Below are positions 34,818-45,951 of a stretch of 64,000 bases of DNA, piece after piece. Each line of letters opens with the position of its first letter. Within the stretch, counting starts at the first letter, position 1. Source of the stretch: Marinibacterium sp. (GTDB taxonomy: Bacteria > Pseudomonadota > Alphaproteobacteria > Rhodobacterales > Rhodobacteraceae); NCBI GenBank assembly GCA_017643305.1, contig JAEPNQ010000003.1:62001-126000 (forward strand), read 5' to 3'. The translations under genes and the position numbers were made by a program. The notes below the pieces were generated by a model. The model saw nothing but the letters and a program-made list of their open reading frames with translations, searched no databases and was not told the origin of the DNA.

Positions 34818-36719
34818 ATGAAACTCACAGACCATCAAATAAAGTCGATGACAACGGGCGGGCTGAACCTGATCGCACAGGCCCTGTCGATCTACGATCG
34901 TGATCTATGTCTTGTGCTCAGCAACAGCCGGTTTCAGGAAATGTTCAGCCTGCCAGACAGGCTGGTGGAACCCGGTGCCAGTTTTGAAGAGTCCATTCGC
35001 CATCTCGCCGTGAACGGCGAATACGGCCCGCTCGAAGATATCGACAATTTCGTGCAGTCTCGCGTGGATCAGGCGCGTGCCTTTGCGCCGCATTACATGG
35101 AACGGGTGCGGTCAAACGGTCGGACCATCAGCGTCGAAGGCACACCGCTGCCGGAAGGCGGCTGGGTCACAGTTTACACCGATATCAGCCGCACCAAACG
35201 GTCCGAGGCCCTGCTACGCGCCCGGTCGGAGGAGCTGACAGGCCAGCTAATCGCCCATGCCGAGGAACTGTCAGCCGCAAACCGGGAGCTGGCCGCCACC
35301 AACACCGCACTGGAAGAAGCCAAGCGCCAATTGACCAAGATCGAAGCGCGCACACGGATGACCACGGAAATGCTGCCTGCGCATATCGCCCATGTGGATG
35401 CACACGGTCGATATACCTATTCAAATCTGAGGCTGAATTCCGTTTTGCCAGGGCGGGATGCGGAAATTGTAGGGCTCTATATCTGGGATGCCTTGGGCGA
35501 TTTTGTGTATTCGCGGATCCAACCACATCTGGAAGCCGCCTATGCAGGCAAAGACGATGTTTTCGAGTTCAACGAAAACCACAGCGGCCGTCGCATCCGT
35601 GTGGCTCTGACACCCGATCCACAGGGCGGCGTCTATGTCATGTCGATGGACGTCACCGAGGAAACCCAGGTGCGGTCGGCGCTGCAGCAAACCCGCCGTC
35701 GGGCACTGGCGGCTCAGATGACCTCCGGTCTGGCACATGATTTCTCCAACCTTCTGACCATCATACTTGGGCTGCAAAGCAAACTATCGGCGATGGAATT
35801 AGGGGCAGACGCAGCTGAGCTGATAGACGCCACTCGCGCCACCGCCAATCGCGGTGGCCGCTTGTTGAACCGCATCGCCAGCATGACGGGGCACCGAACG
35901 TTGCGGCCAAAGCCCGCAAAGCTGAGCATGATGTTTTCAGATCTTAAGATCCTCGCCGGGCCCAGCCTGCCGCCGAACCTAGGCCTGACGATCCTGGATT
36001 ATTCGCCGGATCTGGCGCTGATGCTGGATGCGGGGATGTTGCAGAACGCGCTGTTGAACCTGATCTTGAACGCGCGGGACGCCTGCGGCCTGAATGGCCA
36101 GATCGTGGTGACAGCACAGGCCATCGAACATACCTGGATCGAAATAAAAGTGTCTGACACCGGCCCTGGGTTTTCCGACTGGGCGCTGCAAAAGGCCGTG
36201 GAGCCATTTTTCACCACCAAGGGCGGCGAGGGGTCGGGACTCGGACTGCCGATGGTCTACGATATGGTCAAGCTGGCAGGCGGCAACCTGCAATTGTCCA
36301 ACACGGATATCGGCGGCTGTGTCACCCTGCGCCTTCCCTATCGCCAGGCCCCGACCAGTACGGGCGGTTTGGCGTTGCTGGTGGAGGACAGCGACGACCT
36401 GCGCGCCACCTTCCGCGAGATGCTGATGGAGTTGGACTTTTCGGTGATCGAGGCTGTATCGGCTGACGAAGCCGCCGCATTGGCAGCTGATCTGCCCGAC
36501 ATTTCCATGATCTTGTCGGATTTGAGACTGGAAGGTCCAGGTACAGGGCTGGATCTGTTGGAGCGCCTGAAAGGCAGCGAACGCCCGGCCATTCTGATGA
36601 CATCGCTGTCGCCGTCAGACCCGCTGGTGCACCGTGCGCAGTCTCAGGCGCCAGTCCTGTTCAAACCATTCACGCGGGACGATCTGGCCGCTTTCATCCG
36701 TCCGGAGGCAGCAGAGTGA
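34818..36719 (+). CDS. Hybrid sensor histidine kinase with PAS domains and C-terminal receiver
   Basis: Cytoplasmic sensor kinase of about 633 residues, without membrane helices. The start ATG 34818 has GGAGG nine bases before it. A PAS-like domain occupies residues 15-125 (LNLIAQALSIYDRDLCLVLSN), a coiled coil 130-180, and a second PAS 185-285. Phospho-accepting H307 is in GLAHDFSNLLT; the ATPase domain has NLILNARDA, DTGPGFS and GSGLGLPMV. A receiver follows with phospho-acceptor D568 (ILSDLRLEG). The next gene is an OmpR-type regulator overlapping by GTGA, so signal flow is likely kinase to regulator. It is divergent from the ligase-transporter operon, a possible target. Confidence 0.9.
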   Translation: MKLTDHQIKSMTTGGLNLIAQALSIYDRDLCLVLSNSRFQEMFSLPDRLVEPGASFEESIRHLAVNGEYGPLEDIDNFVQSRVDQARAFAPHYMERVRSNGRTISVEGTPLPEGGWVTVYTDISRTKRSEALLRARSEELTGQLIAHAEELSAANRELAATNTALEEAKRQLTKIEARTRMTTEMLPAHIAHVDAHGRYTYSNLRLNSVLPGRDAEIVGLYIWDALGDFVYSRIQPHLEAAYAGKDDVFEFNENHSGRRIRVALTPDPQGGVYVMSMDVTEETQVRSALQQTRRRALAAQMTSGLAHDFSNLLTIILGLQSKLSAMELGADAAELIDATRATANRGGRLLNRIASMTGHRTLRPKPAKLSMMFSDLKILAGPSLPPNLGLTILDYSPDLALMLDAGMLQNALLNLILNARDACGLNGQIVVTAQAIEHTWIEIKVSDTGPGFSDWALQKAVEPFFTTKGGEGSGLGLPMVYDMVKLAGGNLQLSNTDIGGCVTLRLPYRQAPTSTGGLALLVEDSDDLRATFREMLMELDFSVIEAVSADEAAALAADLPDISMILSDLRLEGPGTGLDLLERLKGSERPAILMTSLSPSDPLVHRAQSQAPVLFKPFTRDDLAAFIRPEAAE

Positions 36720-37417
36720 CTGAACCGCTTGTTACCATCCTCGACGACGAACCCGACATTCGCCACATGCTGCGCGATGTCCTCGAAGACGCAGGGTTCC
36801 GGACCCAGTGTTTTGCCCGCGCCCGCGAATTCGAAGCAGCGCTGAAAATGGCAACACCGGATGTGTGCCTTGTTGACCTGTCGCTGCCCGACACGGACGG
36901 TCTGGCGCTGGTGCACCGACTGGCTTTGGAACAGGGCGCGTCAGTTATCATCATCTCGGGCCGAGCGCAGGTGCAGGACCGGGTCACGGGGCTGGAGCTG
37001 GGTGCGGATGATTACATCACCAAGCCATTTGAACCGGCAGAGGTGGTTGCGCGTATCCGCGCCCGCTTGCGCGGCACACGAACCCCGCCGCAATCGGGCA
37101 ACACCGCTCGGTTCAATGGCTGGACCGCGCATTTCGAACGTTACACACTGTCGGATAACGACGGAACGGAAGTACGGTTTTCTCATGCCGAAGGCGAAGT
37201 GCTGCGCCTTTTTCTTGAAAGCCCCAAGCGTCTGATTTCCCGCGCACGAATGCAGGAAACACTGGGCGGAGCAGCAGGGGAAAGTTTTGACCGGGCCATG
37301 GATGTCCGGATTTCACGCCTACGCACAAAGCTGCGCGAAGATCCCAAGAACCCACGCCTGATCAAGACGATCTACGGGGCCGGCTATATCTTTCTGGGCG
37401 ATGTGGAATGGACCTGA
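36716..37417 (+). CDS. OmpR-family two-component response regulator
   Basis: Transcription regulator of 233 residues. The receiver domain is residues 1-120, with acidic pocket DDE at 10-12, phospho-acceptor D54 (CLVDLSLPD) and K at about 103 (YITKPFEPAE). A winged-helix DNA-binding domain (about 130-230) ends RLIKTIYGAGYIFL. The start codon is GTG within the kinase stop (GTGA), with GGAGG upstream. It is the probable partner of the hybrid kinase. Confidence 0.93.
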   Translation: MTEPLVTILDDEPDIRHMLRDVLEDAGFRTQCFARAREFEAALKMATPDVCLVDLSLPDTDGLALVHRLALEQGASVIIISGRAQVQDRVTGLELGADDYITKPFEPAEVVARIRARLRGTRTPPQSGNTARFNGWTAHFERYTLSDNDGTEVRFSHAEGEVLRLFLESPKRLISRARMQETLGGAAGESFDRAMDVRISRLRTKLREDPKNPRLIKTIYGAGYIFLGDVEWT

Positions 37418-37878
37418 CCACGCCGGTCAGACGCCACGCGGATGACCCTAACCTTGGTGCCATTCTGGATCTGCTGCGCGCCGGATTTGCCTATATGGAC
37501 GGGCGCATTCACCCGCCGTCTTCGTTGCACCGAATGGACGTTGATGACATCCGCCTCCATTGCCAAACTGGGGAGGTCTGGACCGTCGGTACACCACCTT
37601 TGGCCTGCATGTTCCTAACGTACAAGCCGGGTGGATTGTATGTCGGTAAACTGTGCGTTGCCGAAAAAGCGCGAGGTCGCGGTTTGGCGCGGGCGCTGAT
37701 CGGCGTTGCGCAAGGCCGCGCGCGGGCATTGAACCTGCCTGTTGTCGAATTACAGGCACGGGTAGAACTGACGGAGAACCACACCACCTTTGCACGGCTT
37801 GGCTTTATTGAGGTCGGGCGGACGGCACACGCAGGTTATGACCGCCCAACATCTGTCACGATGCGGTTGCGCGTTTGA
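37408..37878 (+). CDS. GNAT-family N-acetyltransferase
   Basis: A 156-residue acetyl-CoA-dependent acetyltransferase. LCVAEKARGRGLARALIGVA (about 86-105) is the acetyl-CoA-binding motif A (R/Q-x-x-G-x-G/A), and the C-terminal NHTTFARLGFIEVGRT is motif B. Its ATG lies inside the end of the response-regulator gene (10-base overlap), so it is co-translated with the two-component pair. Substrate unknown. Confidence 0.85.
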   Translation: MDLTTPVRRHADDPNLGAILDLLRAGFAYMDGRIHPPSSLHRMDVDDIRLHCQTGEVWTVGTPPLACMFLTYKPGGLYVGKLCVAEKARGRGLARALIGVAQGRARALNLPVVELQARVELTENHTTFARLGFIEVGRTAHAGYDRPTSVTMRLRV

Positions 37879-37884
37879 CGCAAT

Positions 37885-38217
37885 TTACCCAGCCAGAAAG
37901 GTACCAACGGCTTTTTCCAAAGCGTCCCAGTCGGTGAACTCATGTTCGGCCGCTGCCGGATCATAGCTGCGCCCACGCATCACCACGTGGCGCAAGATCT
38001 ACCGAGATCAGGGTTTCAAAATTTTGCGGACGCCGGCGTTCGTGCACCGAGGCAGCCAGAATAAAGTTATCGACCCCGTCGCCATTTCATCGGAGACATT
38101 TGCAATGACAACATCCAGACCAGCCTTTTTCACCTGTCTGGCAGCGAATTTTGCAATCCTGCCGGTCTGGCCCTCCACGGTAGCAAACAGAACCAATACG
38201 CTTACGGCGTCCTCCAT
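37885..38217 (-). pseudogene. Flavodoxin/HemG-like relic with frameshift and internal deletion
   Basis: From ATG 38217 the frame reads VSVLVLFATVEGQTGRIAKF, a flavodoxin FMN-binding start, up to VSDEMAT. Near 38064 the frame shifts: the correct continuation VDNFILAASVHERRRPQNFE is found one frame over. About 60-70 residues that should follow are missing. The last part (GRSYDPAAAEHEFTDWDALEKAVG, ending at TAA 37887-37885) is again recognisable as the C-terminus of menaquinone-dependent protoporphyrinogen oxidase-like flavodoxins. At least two independent lesions make function unlikely. Confidence 0.75.
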
Positions 38218-38276
38218 GCAGTTGCGAGGTTTTAGGGAAGCTTAGCGACGCAAACAGCGGGCGACCGTGATCTGGA

Positions 38277-39485
38277 TCAAGCTGACGGGGAAATGGCCGA
38301 TGCAGCGCGCGCCAGAACCCGCAGGCCTGTTACAAGGTGCTCCTCGGCCGTGTCTTCTTCGAACGCATGGCTGATGCCACCGATAGAGGGTACGAACAGC
38401 ATCGCTGCAGGCATCAGCGCCGCGACGTTCGAGGCATCGTGTAGCGCGCCTGACGGCATGTCGCGCCATTTGCCGGGCACCTCAGCCTCAGCTGCGGCCT
38501 GAAGGGCAACTTGGAGTGCCGGTTCCATCGGGATTGGGAGCAGCGCCTTGATCGGGACGATGTCCACTTCCAGCCCGTTGGCTTGGCTGATTTCCTGCAC
38601 CAGATCGCGGATACAGGTTTCCATGCGATGCAGGCGGTCTTCGTCTGCATCACGCCATTGCACGCTGAATCGCGCTTCGCCCGGAACAACGGAGGGCGCG
38701 TTCGGGTGCAGCTCCACCTGCCCAATGGTCCAGACCGTGCGCGGGGTAACGATGTTGCGCAGTCGGTCGTTCAGGGCGACGGTAAAAGCAGCCAAACCCT
38801 GAAAAGCGTCTCGACGCTGGTGCATCAGCGTTGTGCCCGCATGGTTCTGCTGGCCACGATAGATGACCTGCAACTGCCGCGAGCCTACAATGTCTGTTAC
38901 CACGCCAATAGTTTCGCCGGTTTCATCCAGCGTCAGGCCCTGTTCGATATGCATTTCAATAAAGCCGGTAAACCGCGCAGGGTCGACAAAGTCTCCTGCT
39001 ATCTCAGCCATGACCTGCCGCGCGTCACCTAGCGTAACACCTTTAGCGTCGGTCAAGCGATCCGCATCTTCCAAAGACAGCTTGCCAGACCAAACCATGC
39101 TGCCCGTCAGCCCACCGAACCGGCCTTCTTCATCCTGAAAGCTGACGACTGAAACCGCAGGCCCGCCCTGTGCCTTGGCCGCCCGGGCAATTTCCAATCC
39201 GGCAATCACGCCCAGCGCGCCGTCCAACCATCCGCCTTCGGGCTGGGTATCCGAATGTGAGCCGAGCAATAGCGACGGCCCATCCGCCAGCCCAAAAACG
39301 TTGCCCATTGGATCAACATGCGGGGTAAGCCCCGCCGCCGCGATCTGGGCCACCAGCCATTCCCGCGCAGCCACATCAGTTTCCGAAAACGCGCGGCGCA
39401 AAACGCCTTTGCCAACACCGCTGGACCCGATGGAACGGAGGGTGTGGAGGTCTGACAAGAAGCGCTCTGGGTTAACCGAAATCAT
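38277..39485 (-). CDS. M20-family amidase/hydrolase (N-carbamoyl-amino-acid hydrolase or allantoate amidohydrolase type)
   Basis: Zinc-dependent hydrolase of 402 residues. [21 protein letters not shown] contains metal ligands H77 and D88. [11 protein letters not shown] supplies the catalytic and ligand glutamates (119/120), and FIEMHIEQG and [15 protein letters not shown] further metal positions. The dimerisation (lid) domain between about 210 and 325 includes [16 protein letters not shown]. These fit the AmaB/AllC/hydantoinase-carbamoylase group rather than peptidases. It follows the HNH gene in the same direction; substrate (carbamoyl amino acid, allantoate or ureidoglycolate) is open. Confidence 0.88.
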   Translation of the reverse strand: MISVNPERFLSDLHTLRSIGSSGVGKGVLRRAFSETDVAAREWLVAQIAAAGLTPHVDPMGNVFGLADGPSLLLGSHSDTQPEGGWLDGALGVIAGLEIARAAKAQGGPAVSVVSFQDEEGRFGGLTGSMVWSGKLSLEDADRLTDAKGVTLGDARQVMAEIAGDFVDPARFTGFIEMHIEQGLTLDETGETIGVVTDIVGSRQLQVIYRGQQNHAGTTLMHQRRDAFQGLAAFTVALNDRLRNIVTPRTVWTIGQVELHPNAPSVVPGEARFSVQWRDADEDRLHRMETCIRDLVQEISQANGLEVDIVPIKALLPIPMEPALQVALQAAAEAEVPGKWRDMPSGALHDASNVAALMPAAMLFVPSIGGISHAFEEDTAEEHLVTGLRVLARAASAISPSA

Positions 39486-39538
39486 GGATCTTTCTTTCTC
39501 AGATGTGTTTGGTTCTCGTGGTATCTAAAAGGCAAATG

Positions 39539-40492
39539 CTAGGCGGCGGCCCCAAAGATGTTCTCCCGATGGTACCTTAGGTATTCCGGATGCGGATGAT
39601 GCCTCCGATCTTGCGGAAGGTGCAGTCTGCCTGTTGGAGATATCAAACGCGCCCGAACATCACGCGGAACTTTGTTTTCAGAAACTAGAATTTCGTGATT
39701 GTCTCCGACAGAAATCAATCCCCGATCAAACATCCAATGCAATGTTCCAGACAAGGCCAGCCCATTTATTACTGTGTCTGGTCCTTTGTCTTTCACCGGT
39801 CGAATATGTGCGGCTTGTACCTCGGCCCGGCCGCCGCCATTGCGAAGATCCAATCCCGAAATAGCACAACGACCTTTGTAAGCAGATTTTACCGACACAG
39901 CGAAGGACTGATCTCGGGCCAGTCGGGATGACAGCACCGATTCGCGAATCTCTTGGAGATCGGGGGAATCAAACGGCTCTTGTTCCTCCCCGAAACCCGA
40001 CATTAGGGTCGATGTCCCGTATTCACTTCTAGGCATGGCGTCAGGTCCCGAAACGGGTTTCAGTCCCGCGCTGACGATCGATGAGAACTCATCAAAGGTA
40101 AGGCGACGCACTGCCGAGACACTTGCTCCGCCAGAGATTGCCTTCCCGTTTGGTCCTCGCAGAGACCGCTCAAAAGCAACTCCCATCGCATCGTTTCGAG
40201 GTACAACACGCTCAAAATCCCATCGAGTTTCCAAATCAAGCCACGCGAAATAGTGGTCGACCTGATCGGGATCTGGGGTCACGGACCTGACCCGCTGCAC
40301 CGCACAATAACCAAGTGCACCCGTTTTACCTTCGTAAAACACTACCCAATCCCCAATACATTCTTGAACGGTTCTCAGATATCGCTTCGGAAAATGATAC
40401 GCGATACCGGGCCGATCTTTGTAAATGGATTTTGGATTCTGAATGAACACAGCATTGGCCATGCCCAAATGAACGGCATGGCCATAGATCAT
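39539..40492 (-). CDS. HNH endonuclease family protein, possible stand-alone restriction enzyme
   Basis: A 317-residue protein. The N-terminal 110 residues (MANAVFIQNPKS..., CIGDWVVFYEGKTGALGYCAVQ) look like a PUA/EVE- or SRA-like reader domain. The C-terminal part has CAISGLDLRNGGGRAEVQAAHIRP...DTVINGLALSGTLHWMFDRGLISV. This is an HNH nuclease core with H (AAHIRP), N (NGLAL) and H (LHWMFD). Base composition is more AT-rich than the flanking genes, suggesting transfer. It starts eight bases after fdhA; an alternative ATG lies at 40462. No methyltransferase lies nearby, as expected for an enzyme that cuts modified DNA, but this is inference. Confidence 0.75.
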   Translation of the reverse strand: MIYGHAVHLGMANAVFIQNPKSIYKDRPGIAYHFPKRYLRTVQECIGDWVVFYEGKTGALGYCAVQRVRSVTPDPDQVDHYFAWLDLETRWDFERVVPRNDAMGVAFERSLRGPNGKAISGGASVSAVRRLTFDEFSSIVSAGLKPVSGPDAMPRSEYGTSTLMSGFGEEQEPFDSPDLQEIRESVLSSRLARDQSFAVSVKSAYKGRCAISGLDLRNGGGRAEVQAAHIRPVKDKGPDTVINGLALSGTLHWMFDRGLISVGDNHEILVSENKVPRDVRARLISPTGRLHLPQDRRHHPHPEYLRYHRENIFGAAA

Positions 40493-40499
40493 TCAATAC

Positions 40500-43280
<2,781 letters not shown>

Positions 43281-43505
43281 TTGCGTACCTCTGCTGTTCC
43301 CGGCCATTTATATTCAAAGGGCGGGTTGTACAGGAGTCCCATTCCCGACACTCACGGCCGGAAACACGCCATCTGGACCGCATCCGGTTTCCGATACGCG
43401 CCCCAATGTGCAATCCACGCAATTTCCGTTCGATCGCGGCGTTGCAGCTCTGGCAACCGAGGCCAAGCTTGCCTACAACGCAAAGGCAGCGCCAAGAGGC
43501 CCCAA

Positions 43506-44156
43506 ATGTCCCACATCACACTGGTCCGTCACGGTCAGGCCAACACCGACGCACGTGACGAAGAAAGCTATGACAAGCTAAGCCCGCTCGGCCATCAGCA
43601 GGCCGAATGGCTGGGCGCCCATTTCCGCGCGTCCGGCACCTATCACAATCGGGTGTATTCTGGCACCCTGCGGCGGCAGATCGAAACCGCCACCGGCATG
43701 GGGCATACGGATGCAGAACGCGATTCCCGCCTGAATGAGATGGAGTATTTCACACTGGCCGATCTGCTGGAACACCAGCATGGCGTGGTGATCCCCACCG
43801 CACGCGAAGAATTCGTATACCACCTGCCAAAAGTGTTTGAAGCGTGGCGGCAGGGTATTATCGAAGGCCCGCCTGAAACCTTCCAGAATTTCGAAGCTCG
43901 CGTCAGCGAAGCCATGCATGACATTGCCGCCGGGCAAGGCCCCGCGCTGGTGGTCACGTCCGGCGGGTTGATCGCCATGACGATGCGGCGTTTTCTGGGA
44001 CTGGAGGTTCCGGCGCTGGCGCGTGTTGCGCTGGCGATCATGAACACCTCTGTGCACAGGCTGCTCCCAATTGGCGAACAGTTAAGCCCCGTGTTGTTCA
44101 ACGCCGTACCGCATCTGGAACAGCCCAACCGGCATTACGCACAAACCCATCTCTGA
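43506..44156 (+). CDS. Histidine phosphatase superfamily protein
   Basis: Phosphoglycerate-mutase-like hydrolase of about 216 residues. ITLVRHGQANTDA holds the catalytic RHG histidine (H9), SGTLRRQIETA the second arginine, EMEYF the acid, and VVTSGGLIAMTMRR lies where the second catalytic histidine is usual; here the motif reads TSGG, with Ser in place of His. That substitution is known in some family members but lowers confidence in phosphatase activity. The start at 43506 has AGAGG upstream. The gene precedes GST by 10 bases. Confidence 0.8.
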   Translation: MSHITLVRHGQANTDARDEESYDKLSPLGHQQAEWLGAHFRASGTYHNRVYSGTLRRQIETATGMGHTDAERDSRLNEMEYFTLADLLEHQHGVVIPTAREEFVYHLPKVFEAWRQGIIEGPPETFQNFEARVSEAMHDIAAGQGPALVVTSGGLIAMTMRRFLGLEVPALARVALAIMNTSVHRLLPIGEQLSPVLFNAVPHLEQPNRHYAQTHL

Positions 44157-44166
44157 CAGGAGCTTT

Positions 44167-44790
44167 ATGTTGCAGCTGACATATTTTCCCGGAACCATAT
44201 CTGTTGCCGCAATTCTGGCCCTCGAAGAAGCTGGGCTGGAGTACGAGGCGGTAAAAGTAGATTTCAAAGAGGCGGAACAAACCAAACCCGCCTATCACGC
44301 GATCAACCCCAAAGGCCGGGTGCCTGCGCTAATCACTGATGCAGGCGTGCTGACCGAAACCGGCGCAATCCTGGAATATGCAGCGGCGTTGGCCCCGCAG
44401 GCCGGGTTGGTGCCCACCGATCCATTGCTGGCCGGGCATATGCGCGAGGCGATGTATTACTTCGCCTCCACCATGCATGTGAACCACGCCCACAAGATGC
44501 GCGGCCATCGCTGGGCGAATGAACAATCGTCCTGGGACGACATGACCGCCAAGGTCACCGAAACCATGACGCAAAGCACCGAATATGTGGAAACCCACGT
44601 GCTAAAAGGCCCATTTGTCTGTGAAGAGGCGTTTTCGCTGGCGGATGCGTTTTTCTATCCGATCAGCCGCTGGCTGCGGGGGGACGGGGTGGATCTGGAG
44701 GCGTTTCCAAAGATCCGGGCGTTCCAGGCTGCAATGAACGAACGCGCCTCGGTCAAAGCCGCCGATGAACGCAGGATTTTGGGACGATGA
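44167..44790 (+). CDS. Glutathione S-transferase family protein
   Basis: A 207-residue GST with a thioredoxin-like N-terminal domain (residues 1-78, including NPKGRVPALITDAGVLTETGAIL, where the cis-proline and ES/ET glutathione-binding residues lie) and an all-helical C-terminal domain. The catalytic Ser/Cys/Tyr region (FPGTISVAA) is near residue 6. The TGA overlaps the ATG of the saccharopine dehydrogenase gene (ATGA). Substrate unknown. Confidence 0.88.
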   Translation: MLQLTYFPGTISVAAILALEEAGLEYEAVKVDFKEAEQTKPAYHAINPKGRVPALITDAGVLTETGAILEYAAALAPQAGLVPTDPLLAGHMREAMYYFASTMHVNHAHKMRGHRWANEQSSWDDMTAKVTETMTQSTEYVETHVLKGPFVCEEAFSLADAFFYPISRWLRGDGVDLEAFPKIRAFQAAMNERASVKAADERRILGR

Positions 44791-45848
44791 CACATCTCTG
44801 GGTCCGGTCCGAACAGCGTCCAAATGAAGAACGGGTCGGCCTGACACCCGAAGGGGCCGCCGCGCTGGTCGAGGCGGGGTTGCGTGTGACGGTCGAAGAA
44901 AGCTCGGTCCGCGCCATTCCGATTAATGGTTACATGGACGCCGGGTGCGAGATTGCGCCAGAAAACAGCTGGCCGGACGCGCCTGCGGACGTGATCATCT
45001 TTGGCCTCAAGGAACTGCCCAGGGACGGCACGCCGCTGCCGCACAAACACATCATGTTCGGCCATGCATTCAAAGGTCAGCCTGATGGGCAAACCCTGCT
45101 GAAACGGTTCCGCGCAGGCGGCGGCACGCTGTACGATCTAGAGTATCTGGTCGATGAAACCGGTCGCCGGGTCGCCGCATTCGGATATTGGGCCGGATAT
45201 GCCGGGGCCGCCGTCGCTTTGAAATGCTGGGCCGCCCAGCAGCGGGGCGAGATTTGCGGCCAGGTGAGCGTGGTTCAAAGCCGGGCGCAATTGCGGGCAG
45301 ATCTGAAAGCTGAATTCGATGCGGTCGCGGGCAACCCACCCACCGCGCTGGTCATCGGCGCCTTGGGCCGCGTCGGGACCGGGGCCGGGGACCTGTGCGA
45401 AGCGATGGGTCTGTCCGTGACCCGCTGGGACATGGCCGAAACTGCCCATGGCGGACCGTTCCCGGAAATCCTGCGGCATGATCTGTTTCTTAACTGCATC
45501 CTGGCCGGGCCGACCACACCGGTTTTCGTGCCGAAAGGATCAGAATCAGCTGACCGCAAACTCTGCGTCATCGGTGACATCGCCTGCGACCCGGGCAGCG
45601 ATTACAACCCGGTCCCGGTCTATGACCGCACAACCAGCTGGGTGGAACCCGCCCTGCGGCTGTACGATACACCGCCGCTGGATGTCACCGCTATCGATAA
45701 TCTGCCTTCACTGCTGCCGGTCGAAAGCTCCGAAGACTACGCCGCGCAGTTGTTGCCATCACTGCTGACGTTGACCGACCTGGACAGCGGCATCTGGGCG
45801 CGTGCGAAGGCGGAATATGACGGGCATATGGCAGCTCTTCTGGCCTGA
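44787..45848 (+). CDS. Saccharopine dehydrogenase, lysine-forming type (LYS1-like)
   Basis: Oxidoreductase of the alanine dehydrogenase/saccharopine dehydrogenase fold, interconverting lysine plus 2-oxoglutarate and saccharopine. The N-terminus LWVRSEQRPNEERVGLTPEGAAAL is diagnostic. FGYWAGYAGAAVAL and the Rossmann motif ALVIGALGRVGTGAGDLCEAMG (about 195-216) follow. At 353 residues it matches fungal LYS1 and the bacterial single-domain forms. Paired with the downstream LYS9-like gene it suggests lysine breakdown through saccharopine by two separate enzymes. Confidence 0.88.
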   Translation: MTHLWVRSEQRPNEERVGLTPEGAAALVEAGLRVTVEESSVRAIPINGYMDAGCEIAPENSWPDAPADVIIFGLKELPRDGTPLPHKHIMFGHAFKGQPDGQTLLKRFRAGGGTLYDLEYLVDETGRRVAAFGYWAGYAGAAVALKCWAAQQRGEICGQVSVVQSRAQLRADLKAEFDAVAGNPPTALVIGALGRVGTGAGDLCEAMGLSVTRWDMAETAHGGPFPEILRHDLFLNCILAGPTTPVFVPKGSESADRKLCVIGDIACDPGSDYNPVPVYDRTTSWVEPALRLYDTPPLDVTAIDNLPSLLPVESSEDYAAQLLPSLLTLTDLDSGIWARAKAEYDGHMAALLA

Positions 45849-45951
45849 TTGCCGGGGATGGCATCTGACTGTGACCCATTCTCGCTCTAGTCAGCGCAGG
45901 GGTCGTCGTGGCACACAGGTCCACGAAATGACATCAGCCTAGGATACTCAG

